Shown piece after piece: positions 27,436-39,769 of a DNA stretch of 64,000 nucleotides. The DNA comes from Auanema rhodensis (lineage: Eukaryota; Nematoda; Chromadorea; Rhabditida; Rhabditidae). The notes under the pieces were generated by a model. It ran no database searches. It was given only the letters and a program-made list of their open reading frames with translations, and was not told the origin of the DNA. How positions within the stretch are numbered: position 1 is the stretch's first letter; each line of letters begins with the position of its first letter. The stretch covers positions 3,286,001 through 3,350,000 of the forward strand of contig OZ059895.1 of assembly GCA_964057225.1 (NCBI GenBank), in the 5' to 3' direction. The translations under genes were made by a program, and so were the position numbers.

Positions 27436-29317
27436 AACTTTGATTTTTGTACACCTATAAATTATACGCAGCACAGGTTACCCTTAAATAATGAACTGAC
27501 CGACTAATCAGACATGGATCTTTCCAAGTTCTGTTGCTTGAACGGATGTTTTCCTAGTAAAACATGCCCTTCAAAGCATCAGAACATGTGATCACATTTC
27601 AATTTTTTTGTATCTATCTTGTAAAGATAGTAATATATCATATGTTGAACACTATGTTGGAAAGATTTTAATTCAGATTTTTTCAACTTTCACTCAGTTT
27701 GTTTTCTAAACTTTGATTAAGAACCTTGTTGTTTGTACACCCATAAAATATACGCAGCACAGGTTACCCTTAAATAATGAACTGACCGTCTAATCAGACA
27801 TGGATCTTCCCAAGTTCTGTTGCTTGAATGGATGTTTTCCTACGTAGGCTAGTAAAACATGCCCTTCAAAGCATCAGAACATGTGATCACATTCCAATTT
27901 TTTTGTATCTATCTTGTAAAGATAGTAATATATCATATGTTGAACACTATGTTGGAAAGATTTTAATTCAGATTTTCTAACTTTTATTCAGTTTGTTTTT
28001 TAAACTTTGATTAAGAACTTTGATTTTTGTACACCCATAAATTATACGCAGCACAGGTTACCCTTAAATAATGAACTGACCGACTAATCAGACATGGATC
28101 TTTCCTAGTTCTGTTGCTTGAATGGATGTTTTCCTACGTAGGCTAGTAAAACATGCCCTTCAAAGCATCAGAACATGTGATCACATTCCAATTTTTTTGA
28201 AATCTATCTTGTAAAGATAGTAATAAACTTTGATTTTTGTACACCCATAAATTATACGCAGCACAGGTTACCCTTAAATAATGAACTGACCGACTAATCA
28301 GACATGGATCTTTCCTAGTTCTGTTGCTTGAATGGATGTTTTCCTACGTAGGCTAGTAAAACATGCCCTTCAAAGCATCAGAACATGTGATCACATTCCA
28401 ATTTTTTTGTATCTATCTTGTAAAGATAGTAATATATCATATGTTGAACACTATGTTGGAAAGATTTTAATTCAGATTTTCTAACTTTTATTCAGTTTGT
28501 TTTTTAAATTTTGATTAAGAACTTTGATTTTTGTACACCCATAAATTATACGCAGCACAGGTTACCCTTGAATAATGAACTGACCGACTAATCAGACATG
28601 GATCTTTCCTAGTTCTGTTGCTTGAATGGATGTTTTCCTACGTAGGCTAGTAAAACATGCCCTTCAAAGCATCAGAACATGTGATCACATTCCAATTTTT
28701 TTGTATCTATCTTGTAAAGATAGTAATAAACTTTGATTTTTGTACACCTATAAATTATACGCAGCACAGGTTACCCTTAAATAATGAACTGACCGACTAA
28801 TCAGACATGGATCTTTCCAAGTTCTGTTGCTTGAACGGATGTTTTCCTACGTAGGCTAGTAAAACATGCCCTTCAAAGCATCAGAACATGTGATCACATT
28901 TCAATTTTTTTGTATCTATCTTGTAAAGATAGTAATATATCATATGTTGAACACTATGTTGGAAAGATTTTAATTCAGATTTTTTCAACTTTCACTCAGT
29001 TTGTTTTCTAAACTTTGATTAAGAACCTTGTTGTTTGTACACCCATAAAATATACGCAGCACAGGTTACCCTTAAATAATGAACTGACCGTCTAATCAGA
29101 CATGGATCTTCCCAAGTTCTGTTGCTTGAATGGATGTTTTCCTACGTAGGCTAGTAAAACATGCCCTTCAAAGCATCAGAACATGTGATCACATTCCAAT
29201 TTTTTTGTATCTATCTTGTAAAGATAGTAATATATCATATGTTGAACACTATGTTGGAAAGATTTTAATTCAGATTTTCTAACTTTTATTCAGTTTGTTT
29301 TTTAAACTTTGATTAAG
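27436..29317 (+). repeat. Satellite stretch with ~1092 bp periodicity (TACACCTATAAA marker)
   Basis: The marker TGTACACCTATAAA, where most monomers read CACCCATAAA, appears with its C at about 27454, 28747 and 29839. The last two are 1092 bp apart (3x294+210). The first interval is 1293 bp, which is one extra short monomer minus the 9-bp deletion at about 27555. Confidence 0.7.
27551..27560 (+). repeat. 9-bp slippage deletion in one satellite monomer
   Basis: This monomer reads TTCCTAGTAA where all others read TTCCTACGTAGGCTAGTAA. Nine bases are lost between two CTA direct repeats, removing the CCTACGTAGG palindrome. It looks like a single replication-slippage event and was seen only here. 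Confidence 0.85.
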
Positions 29318-32300
29318 AACTTTGATTTTTGTACACCCATAAATTATACGCAGCACAGGTTACCCTTAAATAATGAACTGACCGACTAATCAGACATGGA
29401 TCTTTCCTAGTTCTGTTGCTTGAATGGATGTTTTCCTACGTAGGCTAGTAAAACATGCCCTTCAAAGCATCAGAATATGTGATCACATTCCAATTTTTTT
29501 GTATCTATCTTGTAAAGATAGTAATATATCATATGTTGAACACTATGTTGGAAAGATTTTAATTCAGATTTTCTAACTTTTATTCAGTTTGTTTTTTAAA
29601 TTTTGATTAAGAACTTTGATTTTTGTACACCCATAAATTATACGCAGCACAGGTTACCCTTGAATAATGAACTGACTGACTAATCAGACATGGATCTTTC
29701 CTAGTTCTGTTGCTTGAATGGATGTTTTCCTACGTAGGCTAGTAAAACATGCCCTTCAAAGCATCAGAACATGTGATCACATTCCAATTTTTTTGTATCT
29801 ATCTTGTAAAGATAGTAATAAACTTTGATTTTTGTACACCTATAAATTATACGCAGCACAGGTTACCCTTAAATAATGAACTGACCGACTAATCAGACAT
29901 GGATCTTTCCAAGTTCTGTTGCTTGAACGGATGTTTTCCTACGTAGGCTAGTAAAACATGCCCTTCAAAGCATCAGAACATGTGATCACATTTCAATTTT
30001 TTTGTATCTATCTTGTAAAGATAGTAATATATCATATGTTGAACACTATGTTGGAAAGATTTTAATTCAGATTTTTTCAACTTTCACTCAGTTTGTTTTC
30101 TAAACTTTGATTAAGAACCTTGTTGTTTGTACACCCATAAAATATACGCAGCACAGGTTACCCTTAAATAATGAACTGACCGTCTAATCAGACATGGATC
30201 TTCCCAAGTTCTGTTGCTTGAATGGATGTTTTCCTACGTAGGCTAGTAAAACATGCCCTTCAAAGCATCAGAACATGTGATCACATTCCAATTTTTTTGT
30301 ATCTATCTTGTAAAGATAGTAATATATCATATGTTGAACACTATGTTGGAAAGATTTTAATTCAGATTTTCTAACTTTTATTCAGTTTGTTTTTTAAACT
30401 TTGATTAAGAACTTTGATTTTTGTACACCCATAAATTATACGCAGCACAGGTTACCCTTAAATAATGAACTGACCGACTAATCAGACATGGATCTTTCCT
30501 AGTTCTGTTGCTTGAATGGATGTTTTCCTACGTAGGCTAGTAAAACATGCCCTTCAAAGCATCAGAACATGTGATCACATTCCAATTTTTTTGAAATCTA
30601 TCTTGTAAAGATAGTAATAAACTTTGATTTTAGTACACCCATAAATTATACGCAGCACAGGTTACCCTTAAATAATGAACTGACCGACTAATCAGACATG
30701 GATCTTTCCTAGTTCTGTTGCTTGAATGGATGTTTTCCTACGTAGGCTAGTAAAACATGCCCTTCAAAGCATCAGAACATGTGATCACATTCCAATTTTT
30801 TTGTATCTATCTTGTAAAGATAGTAATATATCATATGTTGAACACTATGTTGGAAAGATTTTAATTCAGATTTACGAACTTTTATTCAGTTTGTTTTTTA
30901 AACTTTGATTAAGAACTTTGATTTTTGTACACCCATAAATTATACGCAGCACAGGTTACCCTTAAATAATGAACTGACCGACTAATCAGACATGGATCTT
31001 TCCAAGTTCTGTTGCTTGAATGGATGTTTTCCTACGTAGGCTAGTAAAACATGCCCTTCAAAGCATCAGAACATGTGACCACATTCCAATTTTTTTTTAT
31101 CTATCTTGTAAAGATAGTAATATATCATATGCTGAACACTATGTTGGAAAGATTTTAATTCAGATTTTCTAACTTTTATTCAGTTTGTTTTTTAAACTTT
31201 GATTAAGAACTTTGATTTTTGTACACCCATTAATTATACGCAGCACAGGTTACCCTTAAATAATGAACTGACCGACTAATCAGACATGGATCTTTCCTAG
31301 TTCTGTTGCTTGAATGGATGTTTTCCTACGTAGGCTAGTAAAACATGCCCTTCAAAGCATCAGAACATGTGACCACATTCCAATTTTTTTGTATCTATCT
31401 TGTAAAGATAGTAATATATCATATGTTGAACACTATGTTGGAAAGATTTTAATTCAGATTTTTTCAACTTTCACTCAGTTTGTTTTCTAAACTTTGATTA
31501 AGAACCTTGAGTTTTGTACACCCATAAATTATACGCAGCACAGGTTACCCTTAAATAATGAACTGACCGACTAATGAGACATGGATCTTTCCAAGTTCTG
31601 TTGCTTGAATGGATGTTTTCCTACGTAGGCTAGTAAAACATGCCCTTCAAAGCATCAGAACATGTGACCACATTCCAATTTTTTTGTATCTATCTTGTAA
31701 AGATAGTAATATATCATATGTTGAACACTATGTTGGAAAGATTTTAATTCAGATTTTCTAACTTTTATTCAGTTTGTTTTTTAAACTTTGATTAAGAACT
31801 TTGATTTTTGTACACCCATAAATTATACGCAGCACAGGTTACCCTTAAATAATGAACTGACCGACTAATCAGACATGGATCTTTCCTAGTTCTGTTGCTT
31901 GAATGGATGTTTTCCTACGTAGGCTAGTAAAACATGCCCTTCAAAGCATCAGAATATGTGATCACATTCCAATTTTTTTGTATCTATCTTGTAAAGATAG
32001 TAATATATCATATGTTGAACACTATGTTGGAAAGATTTTAATTCAGATTTTCTAACTTTTATTCAGTTTGTTTTTTAAATTTTGATTAAGAACTTTGATT
32101 TTTGTACACCCATAAATTATACGCAGCACAGGTTACCCTTGAATAATGAACTGACTGACTAATCAGACATGGATCTTTCCTAGTTCTGTTGCTTGAATGG
32201 ATGTTTTCCTACGTAGGCTAGTAAAACATGCCCTTCAAAGCATCAGAACATGTGATCACATTCCAATTTTTTTGTATCTATCTTGTAAAGATAGTAATAA

Positions 32301-34275
32301 ACTTTGATTTTTGTACACCTATAAATTATACGCAGCACAGGTTACCCTTAAATAATGAACTGACCGACTAATCAGACATGGATCTTTCCAAGTTCTGTTG
32401 CTTGAACGGATGTTTTCCTACGTAGGCTAGTAAAACATGCCCTTCAAAGCATCAGAACATGTGATCACATTTCAATTTTTTTGTATCTATCTTGTAAAGA
32501 TAGTAATATATCATATGTTGAACACTATGTTGGAAAGATTTTAATTCAGATTTTTTCAACTTTCACTCAGTTTGTTTTCTAAACTTTGATTAAGAACCTT
32601 GTTGTTTGTACACCCATAAAATATACGCAGCACAGGTTACCCTTAAATAATGAACTGACCGTCTAATCAGACATGGATCTTCCCAAGTTCTGTTGCTTGA
32701 ATGGATGTTTTCCTACGTAGGCTAGTAAAACATGCCCTTCAAAGCATCAGAACATGTGATCACATTCCAATTTTTTTGTATCTATCTTGTAAAGATAGTA
32801 ATATATCATATGTTGAACACTATGTTGGAAAGATTTTAATTCAGATTTTCTAACTTTTATTCAGTTTGTTTTTTAAACTTTGATTAAGAACTTTGATTTT
32901 TGTACACCCATAAATTATACGCAGCACAGGTTACCCTTAAATAATGAACTGACCGACTAATCAGACATGGATCTTTCCTAGTTCTGTTGCTTGAATGGAT
33001 GTTTTCCTACGTAGGCTAGTAAAACATGCCCTTCAAAGCATCAGAACATGTGATCACATTCCAATTTTTTTGAAATCTATCTTGTTAAGATAGTAATAAA
33101 CTTTGATTTTAGTACACCCATAAATTATACGCAGCACAGGTTACCCTTAAATAATGAACTGACCGACTAATCAGACATGGATCTTTCCTAGTTCTGTTGC
33201 TTGAATGGATGTTTTCCTACGTAGGCTAGTAAAACATGCCCTTCAAAGCATCAGAACATGTGATCACATTCCAATTTTTTTGTATCTATCTTGTAAAGAT
33301 AGTAATATATCATATGTTGAACACTATGTTGGAAAGATTTTAATTCAGATTTACGAACTTTTATTCAGTTTGTTTTTTAAACTTTGATTAAGAACTTTGA
33401 TTTTTGTACACCCATAAATTATACGCAGCACAGGTTACCCTTAAATAATGAACTGACCGACTAATCAGACATGGATCTTTCCAAGTTCTGTTGCTTGAAT
33501 GGATGTTTTCCTACGTAGGCTAGTAAAACATGCCCTTCAAAGCATCAGAACATGTGACCACATTCCAATTTTTTTGTATCTATCTTGTAAAGATAGTAAT
33601 ATATCATATGCTGAACACTATGTTGGAAAGATTTTAATTCAGATTTTCTAACTTTTATTCAGTTTGTTTTTTAAACTTTGATTAAGAACTTTGATTTTTG
33701 TACACCCATTAATTATACGCAGCACAGGTTACCCTTAAATAATGAACTGACCGACTAATCAGACATGGATCTTTCCTAGTTCTGTTGCTTGAATGGATGT
33801 TTTCCTACGTAGGCTAGTAAAACATGCCCTTCAAAGCATCAGAACATGTGACCACATTCCAATTTTTTTGTATCTATCTTGTAAAGATAGTAATATATCA
33901 TATGTTGAACACTATGTTGGAAAGATTTTAATTCAGATTTTTTCAACTTTCACTCAGTTTGTTTTCTAAACTTTGATTAAGAACCTTGAGTTTTGTACAC
34001 CCATAAATTATACGCAGCACAGGTTACCCTTAAATAATGAACTGACCGACTAATGAGACATGGATCTTTCCAAGTTCTGTTGCTTGAATGGATGTTTTCC
34101 TACGTAGGCTAGTAAAACATGCCCTTCAAAGCATCAGAACATGTGACCACATTCCAATTTTTTTGTATCTATCTTGTAAAGATAGTAATATATCATATGT
34201 TGAACACTATGTTGAAAAGATTTTAATTCAGATTTTCTAACTTTTATTCAGTTTGTTTTTTAAACTTTGATTAAG
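29318..34275 (+). repeat. Higher-order repeat, period 2479 bp, two copies
   Basis: Units are 29318-31796 and 31797-34275. Private variants repeat exactly 2479 bp apart: AGAATATGTG (29472/31951), GATTTTAGTACACCC (30632/33111), CATATGCTGAAC, CACCCATTAATTAT and TAATGAGACATGG. Confidence 0.88.
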
Positions 34276-37200
34276 AACTTTGATTTTTGTACACCCATAA
34301 ATTATACGCAGCACAGGTTACCCTTAAATAATGAACTGACCGACTAATCAGACATGGATCTTTCCTAGTTCTGTTGCTTGAATGGATGTTTTCCTACGTA
34401 GGCTAGTAAAACATGACCTTCAAAGCATCAGAACATGTGATCACATTCCAATATTTTTGTATCTATCTTGTAAAGATAGTAATATATCATATGTTGAACA
34501 CTATGTTGGAAAGATTTTAATTCAGATTTTCTAACTTTTATTCAGTTTGTTTTTTAAACTTTGATTAAGAACTTTGATTTTTGTACACCCATAAATTATA
34601 CGCAGCACAGGTTACCCTTAAATAATGAACTGACCGACTAATCAGACATGGATCTTTCCTAGTTCTGTTGCTTGAATGGATGTTTTCCTACGTAGGCTAG
34701 TAAAACATGCTCTTCAAAGCATCAGAACATGTGACCACATTCCAATTTTTTTGTATCTATCTTGTAAAGATAGTAATATATCATATGTTGAACACTATGT
34801 TGGAAAGATTTTAATTCAGATTTTTTCAACTTTCACTTAGTTTGTTTTCTAAACTTTGATTAAGAACCTTGAGTTTTGTACACCCATAAAATATACGCAG
34901 CACAGGTTACCCTTAAATAATGAACTGACTGTCTAATCAGACATGGATCTTCCCAAGTTCTGTTGCTTGAATGGATGTTTTCCTACGTAGGCTAGTAAAA
35001 CATGCCCTTCAAAGCATCAGAACATGTGATCACATTCCAATTTTTTTGTATCTATCTTGTAAAGATAGTAATATATCATATGTTGAACACTATGTTGGAA
35101 AGATTTTAATTCAGATTTTCGAACTTTTATTCAGTTTGTTTTTTAAACTTTGATTAAGAACTTTGATTTTTGTACACCCATAAATTATACGCAGCACAGG
35201 TTACCCTTAATTAATGAACTGACCGACTAATCAGACATGGATCTTTCCAAGTTCTGTTGCTTGAACGGATGTTTTCCTACGAAGGCTAGTAAAACATGCC
35301 CTTCAAAGCATCAGAACATGTGATCTCATTCCAATATTTTTGTATCTATCTTGTAAAGATAGTAATATATCATATGTTGAACACTATGTTGGAAAGATTT
35401 TAATTCGGTTTTTTTTCAACTTTCACTCAGTTTGTTTTCTTAACTTTGATTAAGAACCTTGAGTTTTGTACACCCATAAATTATACGCAGCACAGGTTAC
35501 CCTTAAATAATGAACTGACCGACTAATCAGACATGGATCTTTCCTAGTTCTGTTGCTTGAATGGATGTTTTCCTACGTAGGCTAGTAAAACATGCCCTTC
35601 AAAGCATCAGAACATGTGATCACATTCCAATATTTTTGTATCTATCTTGTAAAGATAGTAATATATCATATGTTGAACACTATGTTGGAAAGATTTTAAT
35701 TCAGATTTTTTCAACTTTCACTCAGTTTGTTTTCTAAACTTTGATTAAGAACCTTGAGTTTTGTACACCCATAAATTATACGCAGCACAGGTTACCCTTA
35801 AATAATGAACTGACCGACTAATCAGACATGGATCTTTCCTAGTTCTGTTGCTTGAATGGATGTTTTCCTACGTAGGCTAGTAAAACATGCCCTTCAAAGC
35901 ATCAGAACATGTGACCACATTCCAATTTTTTTGTATCTATCTTGTAAAGATAGTAATATATCATATGTTGAACACTATGTTGGAAAGATTTTAATTCAGA
36001 TTTTTTCAACTTTCACTCAGTTTGTTTTCTAAACTTTGATTAAGAACCTTGAGTTTTGTACACCCATAAAATATACGCAGCACAGGTTACCCTTAAATAA
36101 TGAACTGACTGTCTAATCAGACATGGATCTTCCCAAGTTCTGTTGCTTGAATGGATGTTTTCCTACGTAGGCTAGTAAAACATGCCCTTCAAAGCATCAG
36201 AACATGTGATCACATTCCAATATTTTTGTATCTATCTTGTAAAGATAGTAATATATCATATGTTGAACACTATGTTGGAAAGATTTTAATTCAGATTTTT
36301 TCAACTTTCACTCAGTTTGTTTTCTAAACTTTGATTAAGAACCTTGAGTTTTGTACACCCATAAATTATACGCAGCACAGGTTACCCTTAAATAATGAAC
36401 TGACCGACTAATCAGACATGGATCTTTCCTAGTTCTGTTGCTTGAATGGATGTTTTCCTACGTAGGCTAGTAAAACATGCCCTTCAAAGCATCAGAACAT
36501 GTGATCACATTCCAATTTTTTTGTATCTATCTTGTAAAGATAGTAATTATATCATATGTTGAACACTATGTTGGAAAGATTTTAATTCAGATTTTCTAAC
36601 TTTTATTCAGTTTGTTTTTTAAACTTTGATTAAGAACTTTGATTTTTGTACACCCATAAATTATACGCAGCACAGGTTACCCTTGAATAATGAACTGACC
36701 GACTAATCAGACATGGATCTTTCCTAGTTCTGTTGCTTGAATGGATGTTTTCCTACGTAGGCTAGTAAAACATGCCCTTCAAAGCATCAGAACATGTGAT
36801 CACATTCCAATTTTTTTGTATCTATCTTGTAAAGATAGTAATAAACTTTGATTTTTGTACACCCATAAATTATACGCAGCACAGGTTACCCTTAAATAAT
36901 GAACTGACCGACTAATCAGACATGGATCTTTCCAAGTTCTGTTGCTTGAACGGATGTTTTCCTACGTAGGCTAGTAAAACATGCCCTTCAAAGCATCAGA
37001 ACATGTGATCACATTTCAATTTTTTTGTATCTATCTTGTAAAGATAGTAATATATCATATGTTGAACACTATGTTGGAAAGATTTTAATTCAGATTTTTT
37101 CAACTTTCACTCAGTTTGTTTTCTAAACTTTGATTAAGAACCTTGTTGTTTGTACACCCATAAAATATACGCAGCACAGGTTACCCTTAAATAATGAACT

Positions 37201-37571
37201 GACCGTCTAATCAGACATGGATCTTCCCAAGTTCTGTTGCTTGAATGGATGTTTTCCTACAAAGGCTAGTAAAACATGCCCTTCAAAGCATCAGAACATG
37301 TGATCACATTCCAATTTTTTTGTATCTATCTTGTAAAGATAGTAATATATCATATGTTGAACACTATGTTGGAAAGATTTTAATTCAGATTTTCTAACTT
37401 TTATTCAGTTTGTTTTTTAAACTTTGATTAAGAACTTTGATTTTTGTACACCCATAAATTATACGCAGCACAGGTTACCCTTAAATAATGAACTGACCGA
37501 CTAATCAGACATGGATCTTTCCTAGTTCTGTTGCTTGAATGGATGTTTTCCTACGTAGGCTAGTAAAACAT

Positions 37572-37575
37572 GCCC
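37572..37575 (+). repeat. Target-site duplication, left copy (GCCC)
   Basis: The satellite normally reads CATGCCCTTCAAAG. The left flank ends CATGCCC and the right flank begins GCCCTTCAAAG, so GCCC is duplicated. Removing the element plus one GCCC restores the satellite exactly. Confidence 0.93.
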
Positions 37576-37911
37576 CGTTCCATTCGGATGATCAATACGT
37601 AGCAGGCGGGTTAGAGCTAGACGACAAGAGACGAGAGGAGCTGACACGCCCTTTATACGGAACTCAGACTTTAGTTCTGTCTCATGGAATGACTAAGGAT
37701 GGCTTGTCATCTCCTCAGAGCTCACCTATAGTTTATATCTCTTTAATTCTTATCGTAACTTATTGTAATCATTATGTAGAATAAACCTTTCTTTTCATGA
37801 GTCTTATGTTATCCATTATGCTCTATTAATACCGCTACATCTGGAACACTGTATCGCACATCTTATAGACTACATTGGTCTATAGGATAGATGCGAGAGC
37901 ATAACGGAACG
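37576..37911 (+). repeat. 5' LTR (336 bp)
   Basis: It starts CGTTCC and ends GGAACG, 6-bp terminal inverted repeats. The boundary is set by the match to the 3' LTR, the flanking GCCC duplication and the adjoining primer-binding site. The ends are CG...CG, not the common TG...CA. A poly(A) signal AATAAA lies at 37780-37785. TATA-like candidates are TTTATA (37652-37657) and TTTATAT (37732-37738); neither is confirmed, so the U3/R/U5 limits are unknown. By eye it is identical to the 3' LTR over all 336 positions. Confidence 0.95.
37780..37785 (+). promoter_or_regulatory. Poly(A) signal AATAAA in the 5' LTR
   Basis: Canonical AATAAA about 205 bp into the LTR, followed by the T-rich stretch CCTTTCTTTTC. 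In the 5' LTR it would be bypassed or suppressed; the 3' copy would end the element transcript. Confidence 0.6.
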
Positions 37912-37931
37912 TGGAGGTTCCACCTCGAACG
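37912..37931 (+). other. Primer-binding site, tRNA-Gln type
   Basis: It begins TGG immediately after the LTR, as expected for pairing with a tRNA CCA end. The first 13 bases, TGGAGGTTCCACC, are complementary to the 3' end typical of animal tRNA-Gln (acceptor stem GGTTCCA, discriminator U, then CCA); the later bases do not follow that tRNA. The tRNA assignment is from general knowledge, not a search. The site also holds an inverted repeat, GAGGT-TCC-ACCTC (37914-37926), and GTTCC within it can pair with GGAAC at the LTR end. Confidence 0.72.
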
Positions 37932-39042
37932 TTTTTTTTACTTTCTCTTATTTTCTTAAATTTTATTCACTCTTGCAATATTCATTTTCTTTTCAACTTT
38001 CTCTTATCCATTGCCATCTTCTCCACGCTAAAACACAAAACGGAGGGGCCAACATCGTTATAGGGAACAGATGCAAGGAACTCTCATAATAAGAGAGTAA
38101 AATTATACATTTTGGGAAGAATTTATTTTACTTGATCCCGTTGTTCACAATTTTGTCATGTCTGAACCTAAGTCACATATCCTTGCTATTAACATCTGAT
38201 TATACTGTTACCCGACCTCGAAGCCACATGAGGACTTTAGGCTGAATTCGTGAACAGATTCACCTAAAGATTTTATATATATTTTGATTATTACCCACAC
38301 CATTCTCCTTTTAAGGATTGATTTCGGCTTTGAGGAAAGAATAACTCCAGTTATTTCTTAAATTTTGTGGATGAAAAGCATGCCAATTTGAATTTTAAAT
38401 AATTTTGCGATAAGGACTATTATATTTTGCGTTTAAAATCGTTCAGACAACTTTTAGCATTTACCATCCAAAAATATAACAAAACGCTTAAAAATCGTAC
38501 GGGAAACCTCACAACAAGTGAGAGGATGTTTAATTTAATAACTTACATTCGCTATAGTCCGAAAAATCCTGCGATATTCTTACAAACTGATCTCCCAATT
38601 TAAACTTATTCGTCAGGTCGAGTTGGCTAAAGCATATTAGTTGGATTTTCTCCCCATACTATATGTCACCTTCCTCATACCGTTTTGTTGTTTAGAAACA
38701 TGAGACTCAATTCCAAATCATCTTATTCTTTTTATAATTTCGTATAGTTCTTGTAAATTTTAGTCAGCTATGTAACTTCAATATTATAAAACGAGATCTT
38801 TGGTTTGCAAAACGACTACGGTAGATTTCTTAAAAAAGATCCTTACTTCCCGTTGAACCATGAACGAACGAATTAAGTATGCAATTGGGACTAGTAATTC
38901 CTCTTGGATAGAGTGATGGATTACCAAAGTCTAATTTTAATGCAACTTTTTGGAATGCCTAAGGGAGTTTGCGACTAAAAATCAAAAATTTCTATAAAAA
39001 AGAGAAGGGAATAAGCCCATTGAGACCAGGCAATCATCCATA
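37932..39042 (+). other. 5' leader of the retrotransposon, no gene recognised
   Basis: About 1.1 kb of AT-rich sequence between the primer-binding site and the first small ORF. No reading frame of notable length and no recognisable motif. By analogy with other LTR elements it should contain the packaging signal and possibly splice donors, but none could be assigned. Confidence 0.55.
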
Positions 39043-39246
39043 ATGCGTGCAAAGAGAAAAGAAAAATGCAAATGCTATACAAATTGGACCCAAAAGACCA
39101 AGATAACCAAAGTCCAATTCCAAAGTACGGTAGAAGGCGGATCTAAAGTTATGGCCAGAACCTTAGATTCATTCCTATCCTTCCGACTTGACCAAACCAG
39201 TTGTCAGTCTCAATCTAACTTTTCCCAACTTACCACCAACAACTAA
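39043..39246 (+). CDS. Small upstream ORF in the retrotransposon leader (67 aa), uncertain
   Basis: ATG-started frame beginning MRAKRKEKCKC, basic at its start and rich in Ser, Thr and Gln towards its end. It matches no family I recognise. It ends in TAA (39244-39246), but the same frame then stays open from 39247 to 39765, through the Gag-N-like region that has no ATG of its own. It may therefore be the true 5' end of Gag, joined by splicing or stop readthrough, a small leader ORF, or chance. Its position just ahead of Gag and the shared frame are the only support for a role. Confidence 0.25.
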   Translation: MRAKRKEKCKCYTNWTQKTKITKVQFQSTVEGGSKVMARTLDSFLSFRLDQTSCQSQSNFSQLTTNN

Positions 39247-39336
39247 ACGTACATACCCGCCCAATTACGTTCAAATTCCATCATCCCACACGTAATCAGA
39301 CACTCGAGGTTTTTTCAAACCAAGAGCCCTAACAAG

Positions 39337-39765
39337 GTGGAGAGAAGGTATAACTCAGCAGTACCTCTCAGTACGCACTCCAACCCGGATCCCCGCGACT
39401 CAGCTCCAGTAACCAGAAGCCGAACTCGCGCGCAAAGTGTCGCCATCATCAACGAAGACACAGCAGAGGAGAAGCCTAACGTGGAAAAATTTTACACGCC
39501 CCGTGCAGGTACGTTTTCTCCTTCAGAACGTTCTAGTGATCCGGACTATATACCATCTGGAGACGACGAGCGACCCTTGGTGATAGACGAACAGACACCG
39601 AACACCACTACGAAAGAAAAGGTACGCTCTTCCAATATACATAAAAATAAAAATAATAAAAACCTAAATAATTCTGATATCTCTCTCTCTCTCTCTCTCA
39701 AGTCAAGAACCTACTGGTTCACCTTCAACAACAGGCTTACAATCTCTCAAAAACAAAGTCGTTGA
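39337..39765 (+). CDS. Gag N-terminal region, offset frame and no ATG
   Basis: The frame is open from 39247; the first listed codon, GTG at 39337, is not a credible eukaryotic start. The first ~95 codons look like real protein: a basic TRSRTR motif (residues 26-31), acidic stretches and DPDYIPS (68-74). After a GTACGC at 39622 the sequence becomes low complexity (Lys/Asn, then Ser-Leu repeats from a TC microsatellite) and the frame closes at 39765. The capsid-bearing frame is +1 relative to it and opens at 39668. Possible links are a spliced intron (CAG|GTACGT at 39508/39509 to ACAG at 39731-39734 keeps phase with the capsid frame), a microsatellite length change, or programmed frameshifting. 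Alternatively Gag starts independently at ATG 40046. Confidence 0.45.
   Translation: MERRYNSAVPLSTHSNPDPRDSAPVTRSRTRAQSVAIINEDTAEEKPNVEKFYTPRAGTFSPSERSSDPDYIPSGDDERPLVIDEQTPNTTTKEKVRSSNIHKNKNNKNLNNSDISLSLSLKSRTYWFTFNNRLTISQKQSR
39680..39699 (+). repeat. (TC)10 microsatellite in the Gag frame overlap
   Basis: Ten TC units lie exactly where the two Gag frames overlap. One additional unit, or loss of two, would put the upstream frame in register with the capsid frame, so array length could switch Gag between joined and split states. The same tract could serve as the polypyrimidine tract of an intron. Confidence 0.9.
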
Positions 39766-39769
39766 TTTA

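Larger units (their letters stand above)
1..37575 (+). repeat. Satellite DNA array, left arm (294/210 bp monomers)
   Basis: Head-to-tail satellite with no interruption. A typical long monomer runs 4668-4961 (294 bp) and a typical short one 8453-8662 (210 bp). Counting each monomer from the AACTTTGATTTTTGTAC motif, the short form lacks an internal block between the GATAGTAAT motif and the next AACTTTG; its ends also differ slightly (GAAATC for GTATC). A third class has TTTTTTCAACTTTCACTCA near its 3' end, is 1 bp longer (295 bp), and is often followed by AACCTTGTTG or AACCTTGAG. Diagnostic variants include CCTACGAAGG for CCTACGTAGG, GTGACCAC for GTGATCAC, and CGAAC or ACGAAC for CTAAC. One 4668-4961-type monomer is about 31% GC by hand count. 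No gene, RNA or other transposon was seen here. Confidence 0.98.

Noticed and set aside
1..37575. CRISPR array
   Set aside because: There are no short direct repeats with unique spacers; the whole 210-295 bp unit repeats, and the context is eukaryotic.
37539..37784. 81-aa reading frame across the left satellite/LTR junction
   Set aside because: It starts in satellite and reads into U3 of the 5' LTR; a by-product of the insertion point.
39337..39339. GTG at 39337, TTG at 39770 and TTG at 42116 as start codons
   Set aside because: Non-ATG starts of this kind are not expected in an animal element; the frames are open further upstream and are more likely entered by splicing, frameshifting or a downstream ATG.
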